NCBI GenBank assembly: GCA_009774615.1
Contig: VSOC01000010.1
Span: 5,862-69,861 of the forward strand
DNA length: 64,000 nt
Direction: 5' to 3'
Source: Lachnospiraceae bacterium
Lineage (GTDB): Bacteria > Bacillota > Clostridia > Lachnospirales > Lachnospiraceae
A model generated the notes under the pieces. It was given only the letters and a program-made list of their open reading frames with translations. It had not been told where the DNA came from and made no database searches. The first letter of the stretch is position 1. Each line of letters starts with the position of its first letter. A program made the position numbers and the translations under genes. Shown here one piece after another: positions 57,928-64,000 of this stretch.

Positions 57928-60900
57928 TTATTCTTCCCTTTCCCTCCGGTTCTCAATCTTTTTCAGACACAAAAGAACGGCTGTACTGATTAAAGACAGA
58001 ATAAACATCATTCTCCACAAATCCCGTTTAAACGGATCTCCTGTTTTTGGAAGCATGGAAGATAACGGGACTTCATCCTCCGGAAGATACACAAACTCTT
58101 CTGTTTCCGGATTCCACACCTTTATATAGGTACGCGGTACATCATCTTCCATAATGGTAACTGAGTCAGGGCTTCCCGGAACATTAGGATCCGGAAGTTC
58201 GGTGAGGTATTGCGGTACATCCGAACCGGGGCTTCCGGCACCCGGATCAGATGGCGTTTCCAGCGCAGGCGAAGATTCCGTTCCTGGATCGGTATTGGTT
58301 ACAGGCAATGTTTCCGTCGGCGGTATCGTTGTGGGCTGCGGAGCCGTCGTTGGGTTATCATGACGCCGTCCGCCGCCACCGCCTGATGAAGGTGTTGTTG
58401 CTGATGGTGTAGGATCATCCGGAGATGTTGTATTTTCCGGGTTCTTTGGAGTTTCCGATTCACCTGGATTTTCTGGGTCCTTCGGCGGTTCTGGTTCGTC
58501 TGGGTTTTCCGGATCCTTCGGAGATTCTGGTTCGTCTGGATTTTCCGGGTCCTTCGGTAGGTCCGGCTCCTCTGGACTTTCTGTTGTCGTTTCATCTTCC
58601 GGTTCATTGGGTGATTCCGATACATTCACAAAGGTTATCTGTGCTTCTTCACCTGCCATAATCTCTGTACTTTGCTCATATTTGCCATCTTTAACCTTAT
58701 ATTTTGCATCTTCATTTTCAATAACATGGCAGCTTCCTGCCGGCAGTTTTTCAATCCGAATACTCTGACCGCCGCGCAGAGAAATCGTGGCAGCTTTATT
58801 TTCCTCAAATTTCAGCACTCCAACTGGTCCTTCTTTATCCACGGCCGAATCAAAAGGTGTTTTTGTAAAGGAATACTCGCCTGTAATATCCTTCCTGTCA
58901 GAATCTTTCAATCGCAGAGTAAATGTAAAGAGATGATGATTGTTGTCAATCTTATTCCCTTCACTGTCCTGAAGTTCTTTTTTAATGAGCAGGGAAGCAT
59001 ATTTATTCTCTGGTTCTTCCGGTTTTGGCTCATCCGGCTTACGCGCATTCGTAAAAGTAACCGCTGCAACACTCTGATTTTTTATCACTCCAGCTTGTTC
59101 ATATTTTCCGTCTTTAGCTTCATATTTTTCATCCGGCAATTCAGTAATACGATAATTTACACCATCAGGAAGATTATAAAGAGAAATATTTTGACCATGA
59201 CGTAAATATACTTTTTCTGATTCTCCGTTAGTAAAAGTAATCTTTCCTTCCTTTGCTCCCCCATCCACAGCCTGGCTGAAGGGTTCCTTAATATAACTGT
59301 ACTGTCCATTAATATGGTTTCCAGCTCCATCGGTTATCTGAATAGTAAAGGCAAATAAACGATTGTCTGCACCCTCTTCAGAATCATCCTCAAGTACTTT
59401 TTTAATTCTTAAAGATGCTTTTGGTATATTGACAAACAATACCGTTCTTCCGTCCTCTGCCCATATAACACCTTCTTTTATATTTTCTCCATCTTTCACT
59501 TCATACGATGAGTTTATATCTTCCATTTCGGTTATCTGATAGGAACCATTGGGAAGTCCCAAAATGGTAAGTTTTTGTCCGGCCCGCAGGGATACTTCAG
59601 CCGGCTTATCCTTCGTAATCGAAATTTCGCCTTCACCATTATCCTTATCTAAGACAGCACTAACCGGAGATTTTTTATAAGAATAGTTTCCTTCAAGAGG
59701 TATATTATCTGCATTCATTAATCGAATCTTAAACTTAAACTCCTGCTTAGATTCATCGCTTATGCTAACTCCATGAATATCCTGAAGCTGTTTTTCAATC
59801 GTCAAACCCGCTTGATGCTTCTCTGTTACACCGATTTTAAATGTACCATTGGTCATTACACCGGCTCCATGTGCTGCTGAATAATTCCCTGTAATATAAA
59901 TTTCGGCTGCTGCTTTTGCTTTATTTTTATTATCCTCTGATGGATGTGCCGTTAATCCCATTAAATTACTGGCTTCCACAAAACCATCTTTTGCAATCTT
60001 CACAGGAAAAGCTGTTGGATTCTTATTATCTTTAGTGCTGTTGCTTCCACTTCCTCTCCATTCTGCACTTCCTCCGCCTAACATCGTACCATATACCTGA
60101 CTGATATTGGAACAATAAAAATCCTGATAAGATGGTACACTATCTCCGTGATTAAAATCGATAAATAACGGATGTTTTCCAATTTCAGCTTCACTCTCCT
60201 GGATAACCGGCGTTCTTGCGTCAATACAATCTGCAAAGTTTTTCTGTTCATTCTTGGCATAATCAGGAAAAGTGCCTTTTTTTAGCTTTTCACTGGTTCC
60301 TTTTGCTTTATTCTCAAAAATTCCCGCACCATTAGCCACAAAAAACTGATTCGTTCCATGGTTACAACCGGAAACACCTCCGCCAAAACCTTCTGCGGTA
60401 TTATCCGTAATCAGTACATTCTGAATTGTTGTCTGCGCGCTGCTCATATTAAATATTCCGCCGCCGCCCCAGTTTGTGGTTGTATCGGTTCTGTTATTTG
60501 TAATATAAATCTTATTACCTTCCGCACTTTTAATTTCACCCCGCCAGTTAATTCGCAGTCCGCCGCCTTCACTATGTTCAGCATAATTTCCTGCAATAAT
60601 ACCTCCGGTTAAAGTTATCTTTCCACTAAAAGTACTCTCTGCATTATCCTGTCCTGAATAAGAAAATATTCCTCCGCCTGAAGCTGCCGAATAATTTGCT
60701 GTGACAAAGCTTCCGGACATCTTCACTTCACCACAGGAAAGCACTCCTCCGCCGCCAAGATTTCCTCCATCTCGTATCCCATCAGTTGTTATTTCCGGAA
60801 TTCGTTCAGCGCGGTTATTGGTTATGTATGCATTTTGTAAAATAAATAATTTTGCAGTAGAACCTGTAAATATTCCGCCGCCGCCAAGGTTTACATTTCC

Positions 60901-63900
60901 TTTTTTATCCGATAGAATTTCCCGCGCTTTTGCTGTGTTTCCTGAAATTACCAGCGAAGGTATAGCTTCCGTTTCATTTTTAATAGAATTTCCAATAGTT
61001 GTTACCGTCGTTCCCTGCGCACATATACCACCGCCAATATTTCCGGCAATATTCGCCGCAATAATACCACCTTTGATTTCAACTATACCAGCATTACTGA
61101 AAATCCCTCCGCCCCTTTTAGGCGTTGTATTTCCTGCAATAACTCCGTCAAAAATCTGTATTCCGGCTGCACCGACGGCATAAATTCCGGCACCGTTTTC
61201 AGGCGAATTTCCATCATCTTTCGTGGTTGTATTATCAATACTGCTAACTTCACTCCCGCATCCGACAATATAACCTCCCCGCATTACCATGGCCGCCTTA
61301 TTTTCAAGCTTAATGCCATGTTTAGCACCGGTAATTATGCCGCCTTCAATAGTTACCTTTCCTCCATTATCAGCTTTAATTACTGAATCTATATCATTTC
61401 CTATAAGTTCACCTATTTTATCTGTATCACTCTTCACATTCATTGTATACTGATAGGTTGATTCTTTTGTATGAATTAAATCATTTTGTACGATAGATTC
61501 TGTAACATAATAAGTTAATTGTTGCGTACCTTTATCATAACTTCCAGCCTTTCCTATTTGATTATCATTTACAATTTCTCGGTTTGGTTCTAGAATACCT
61601 TCATCTGATGTCTTATTTTTAATTGTAAGACTGCTGTTTTCGCCACTTATATAAAATAAACTTTCACTCTTATTATCAGCTTGATTGGCTTCAATATTAT
61701 GTCCATTTAATATTAAAGTTATATCTGTATTCGTTCCGATACTTATTTTTTCATTAGCATGTATATCATCTCCTAATTCTATAGCTTGACTTTTCAAACT
61801 AGCTGCATTTTCCTTAGCATTATCAATAGCCGCTGTTAAACCTTGAAAATCATTTACCTGCGTAATTTCTGTATTAAACCATTGCTTTTCAATATATCCT
61901 TCATGATTAGTAATTGACACTTGACTAGTTTCATCCGTCGAGTAACTATTTGGCTGATTTTTCGCCATATTGGCTGCAATTTTTACATTTCCGCTTATTT
62001 TGGCTGTACTATTTTTACTTGCATTAGGATGTATATGATCTTCTGTAGGCACAATACAATAAATACCGCCGCCATTCAAATCAGCAATATTAGCACAAAT
62101 AGAAGCATCTCCTCCGAGTTCCAACTCGCTTCCTGATAAATAAATACCACCACCACTTTTTTTAGCATGGTTATTATTAATTTTCGCATTTTGAATAATT
62201 CTATTTCCTTTATTCTCCGATTTTTCTGAAGTATCTTTATTGGGCCTTGTAGTTAAATAACCAATGCCCCCTCCATTTAATTCTGCTGTATTCCCTATGA
62301 TCTCTCCGCCTGTAATATCAAGCCTTATTATTTCATCTCCAAATGAGTAATTGCCTCCTGAGAAATAAATTCCACCGCCACTTTCATTCGCTTTGTTTGC
62401 GATAATTGAAACACTTCCACCAATATTTATTTTTACAACCGATCCATATATTCCTCCGCCATTATGCTTTGCCTCATTACCAAAAATAAAACCACCTGTA
62501 ATTGTAATTGTAGCCCGACTTTCAGCAGAAATAGCACCTCCTTGCAAACCATCATTATTTGCAAGGACTCCATCAATCATCGTCAATGTTCCACCACTTA
62601 AGCTAATAGCACCACCTTTTATCCCTTCTATTCCACAATTAACAATATATCCCTTATTCATACTGATGTTAGCCGGTTTTGCCGTAATTCCAGAACCATT
62701 AGAATTTTTCAGGCATCCGCTGTCAATTATAACATTTCCATTCTCTGCTGTAATAATAGATGTAACTTTGTCACATCCGTCAAGTGTTCCTATAGTGTTC
62801 GCATTATTGTTAATACCTAAATCATAAACATATTTCTTAATCGTATTCGTTGTACTCTTTCCATCCAAATTTACAGAACATTCGGTAACGTAATAAGTCA
62901 ATCGCCCCGTAGTTTCATCATAACTTGCTTCTTCTGCCTCACTGACAACCTCTTCACTTACTTTTTCTGCGCCCTGCTGTGCATTCGATGAGTCCTTTAT
63001 CGTCAATGTTCCGCTATTCACTTTAAACATTGAATCTGCGGCATTTGTTCCATTATAAGTTAATGTATGTCCCTGTAAATCAATAGTGATATTCTTTCCA
63101 CTGCTAACTTCGACAGTACTTGTAATATCAAAATCTTCGGCTATGTTAATTATAGTTGCTCCACTAGAGTTAGTAATTGCACTTCTTAAATCTCCTTCAT
63201 TAGCAACTCCCCCCTCCCGCAAAGCCATCGTCGCCACACCTGCACGGCACTGGTAAATGATTTTATAGCATTCTTCGCTATGCTGATGTTCTTTTCCATT
63301 ATCAGCGTCTTCCGTTTTTTCTGTTTCGTCATTTACCGTTTCACTTTCATTATCTGTTTCATTTACAGTTCCATCTTCATCTGCTAAAAGTTCTTCTTCC
63401 GGTAAAATTTTATCCAAAAGCGCATTTAACGGACTTTCTATGTACAATTGCGGAAAAAGTGGCGAACCATAAGAATGCCGATTTACTGCAAGCAAAGAAA
63501 ACCTGTCCCTGCCAGATTTTTCTGCACTGATATTCGTTTTTTCTCCGGAAGAAGTTTCTTCTCCATTATTCCATTCCCCAGAACCGGAATTTCCTCCATC
63601 CGCGTTCTCTGAACTGGCACTTTCCTTACCAGCACTCTCTAAGCCAGCCGTTTCCTTTCCCGCACTGCCCGAAGCAGCAGTTTCTTCCCCGGCATTTTCA
63701 ATATCTGCCGTTTCTTTATCATTGCTTCCTGAACTGCTTTCCTCACCCACATTATCTGAAGCATCAGTTTCTTCCTTGCTTCCTTCTGCATCAACGGAAC
63801 CCATAGTTTCTTCCCCAGCATCGGCGGAACCCGTAGTTTCTTCCCCTGCATCGGCGGAACCTGTAGTTTCTTTACCTGCATCGGCGAAACCTGTAGTTTC

Positions 63901-63966
63901 TTCACCTGTATCGGCGGAGCCTGTAGTACAATGTTTCTTTGATAACCATATACTTTTTTCTTCCAT
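57928..63966 (-). CDS. Sortase-anchored surface protein with beta-helix and SpaA-like repeats; 5' end uncertain
   Basis: About 2012 residues. Order: Ser/Gly/Glu-rich repeats (about 1-150), an HSEECYKIIYQC segment (about 235), a long right-handed beta-helix-like region (about 255-1230) with many GGGIY/GGGI turns, three SpaA/Cna-B-like repeats of about 110 residues (LRIKKVL, SLLIKKELQ), a Pro/Glu-rich KDPENPDE repeat (about 1780-1880), and a sortase signal LPKTGD (about 1972) with membrane helix and RRE tail. The ATG at 63966 has no ribosome site and no signal peptide, and the frame stays open to the window edge, so the true start may lie outside or the gene may be truncated. Base composition of the beta-helix part is more AT-rich than its neighbours. 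Confidence 0.9.
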   Translation of the reverse strand: MEEKSIWLSKKHCTTGSADTGEETTGFADAGKETTGSADAGEETTGSADAGEETMGSVDAEGSKEETDASDNVGEESSSGSNDKETADIENAGEETAASGSAGKETAGLESAGKESASSENADGGNSGSGEWNNGEETSSGEKTNISAEKSGRDRFSLLAVNRHSYGSPLFPQLYIESPLNALLDKILPEEELLADEDGTVNETDNESETVNDETEKTEDADNGKEHQHSEECYKIIYQCRAGVATMALREGGVANEGDLRSAITNSSGATIINIAEDFDITSTVEVSSGKNITIDLQGHTLTYNGTNAADSMFKVNSGTLTIKDSSNAQQGAEKVSEEVVSEAEEASYDETTGRLTYYVTECSVNLDGKSTTNTIKKYVYDLGINNNANTIGTLDGCDKVTSIITAENGNVIIDSGCLKNSNGSGITAKPANISMNKGYIVNCGIEGIKGGAISLSGGTLTMIDGVLANNDGLQGGAISAESRATITITGGFIFGNEAKHNGGGIYGSVVKINIGGSVSIIANKANESGGGIYFSGGNYSFGDEIIRLDITGGEIIGNTAELNGGGIGYLTTRPNKDTSEKSENKGNRIIQNAKINNNHAKKSGGGIYLSGSELELGGDASICANIADLNGGGIYCIVPTEDHIHPNASKNSTAKISGNVKIAANMAKNQPNSYSTDETSQVSITNHEGYIEKQWFNTEITQVNDFQGLTAAIDNAKENAASLKSQAIELGDDIHANEKISIGTNTDITLILNGHNIEANQADNKSESLFYISGENSSLTIKNKTSDEGILEPNREIVNDNQIGKAGSYDKGTQQLTYYVTESIVQNDLIHTKESTYQYTMNVKSDTDKIGELIGNDIDSVIKADNGGKVTIEGGIITGAKHGIKLENKAAMVMRGGYIVGCGSEVSSIDNTTTKDDGNSPENGAGIYAVGAAGIQIFDGVIAGNTTPKRGGGIFSNAGIVEIKGGIIAANIAGNIGGGICAQGTTVTTIGNSIKNETEAIPSLVISGNTAKAREILSDKKGNVNLGGGGIFTGSTAKLFILQNAYITNNRAERIPEITTDGIRDGGNLGGGGVLSCGEVKMSGSFVTANYSAASGGGIFSYSGQDNAESTFSGKITLTGGIIAGNYAEHSEGGGLRINWRGEIKSAEGNKIYITNNRTDTTTNWGGGGIFNMSSAQTTIQNVLITDNTAEGFGGGVSGCNHGTNQFFVANGAGIFENKAKGTSEKLKKGTFPDYAKNEQKNFADCIDARTPVIQESEAEIGKHPLFIDFNHGDSVPSYQDFYCSNISQVYGTMLGGGSAEWRGSGSNSTKDNKNPTAFPVKIAKDGFVEASNLMGLTAHPSEDNKNKAKAAAEIYITGNYSAAHGAGVMTNGTFKIGVTEKHQAGLTIEKQLQDIHGVSISDESKQEFKFKIRLMNADNIPLEGNYSYKKSPVSAVLDKDNGEGEISITKDKPAEVSLRAGQKLTILGLPNGSYQITEMEDINSSYEVKDGENIKEGVIWAEDGRTVLFVNIPKASLRIKKVLEDDSEEGADNRLFAFTIQITDGAGNHINGQYSYIKEPFSQAVDGGAKEGKITFTNGESEKVYLRHGQNISLYNLPDGVNYRITELPDEKYEAKDGKYEQAGVIKNQSVAAVTFTNARKPDEPKPEEPENKYASLLIKKELQDSEGNKIDNNHHLFTFTLRLKDSDRKDITGEYSFTKTPFDSAVDKEGPVGVLKFEENKAATISLRGGQSIRIEKLPAGSCHVIENEDAKYKVKDGKYEQSTEIMAGEEAQITFVNVSESPNEPEDETTTESPEEPDLPKDPENPDEPESPKDPENPDEPEPPKDPENPGESETPKNPENTTSPDDPTPSATTPSSGGGGGRRHDNPTTAPQPTTIPPTETLPVTNTDPGTESSPALETPSDPGAGSPGSDVPQYLTELPDPNVPGSPDSVTIMEDDVPRTYIKVWNPETEEFVYLPEDEVPLSSMLPKTGDPFKRDLWRMMFILSLISTAVLLCLKKIENRREREE
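63796..63930. repeat. 30-bp tandem repeat in the surface-protein N-terminus
   Basis: Units start at 63796, 63826, 63856, 63886 and 63916 with a 30-bp period, coding for ten-residue TGSADAGEET-type repeats on the minus strand. In-frame copy number can vary. It is coding, not a CRISPR. Confidence 0.85.
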
Positions 63967-64000
63967 TTTTTTATAAAATATGCAATAATATCTTAACAGG

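Noticed and set aside
63796..63930. Regular 30-bp repeats resembling a CRISPR array
   Set aside because: The units are contiguous without spacers and code in frame for a ten-residue repeat of the surface protein.

Overview
The window comes from an endospore-forming member of the Firmicutes, most likely a gut-type Lachnospiraceae or related Clostridia. Evidence: dipicolinate synthase genes dpaA and dpaB; a block running hup-rqcP-yabP-yabQ-divIC-spoIIE-tilS-hpt-ftsH in the same order as the Bacillus subtilis chromosome; a CotS-type spore-coat kinase homologue; strong GGAGG ribosome binding sites; SAM-I and preQ1-I riboswitches; and an LPXTG surface protein. Most genes lie on the minus strand.

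Layout. 1-12.9 kb holds the N-terminal part of an ABC-F ATPase, exonuclease III, metK behind a SAM-I riboswitch, murA, a large exported protein, prs, the dnaD-dnaC helicase-loading pair and murC; two identical tandem pairs of DnaA-box-like sites sit between murC and dnaD. 13-20 kb holds queT behind a preQ1 riboswitch, azlC-azlD, a MATE pump, a phosphoesterase, dapA, and divergent dpaA-dpaB, which use the dapA product to make spore dipicolinate. 20-31 kb holds shikimate kinase behind a strongly folded leader, a flavin reductase, a CBS-type pyrophosphatase, a sugar-nucleotidyltransferase-like protein, sigma-54, cca, proS and a free PTS IIA protein. 31.4-34.5 kb is a sucrose-type module: a LacI-family repressor and a GH13 sucrose-active enzyme with a clear operator.

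The most interesting region is 34.4-40.1 kb, an RNA-repair-like cassette. RtcB RNA ligase, a circularly permuted tRNA-like RNA, and an SPFH/slipin protein are co-directional and end at one terminator. Two WYL-domain regulators are divergent from them, with four 12-bp iterons in the shared intergenic region. The RNA has a T arm, a D arm, a 7-bp acceptor-like stem closed by a short loop, and an anticodon-stem-like helix formed by its outer strands. Association of SPFH/Band-7 proteins, RtcB and a tRNA-like RNA has been proposed from comparative genomics (Burroughs and Aravind, from memory); the function remains unknown as far as I know.

40-54 kb is core genome: a PHP phosphatase, tRNA-Tyr, a GH13 neopullulanase-type enzyme, ftsH-hpt-tilS-spoIIE-divIC-yabQ-yabP-rqcP-hup, mazG, rpsF-ssb-rpsR and a sirtuin. 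55-64 kb is more accessory: a small unknown gene, a PucR regulator, a fragment of a Gfo/Idh/MocA oxidoreductase, an HD-domain protein and a roughly 2000-residue sortase-anchored surface protein whose 5' end is uncertain.

A short imperfectly palindromic element (arms GTTACTGT and ACAGCAAC around a variable centre) recurs at about a dozen intergenic places and looks like a REP-type dispersed repeat family.
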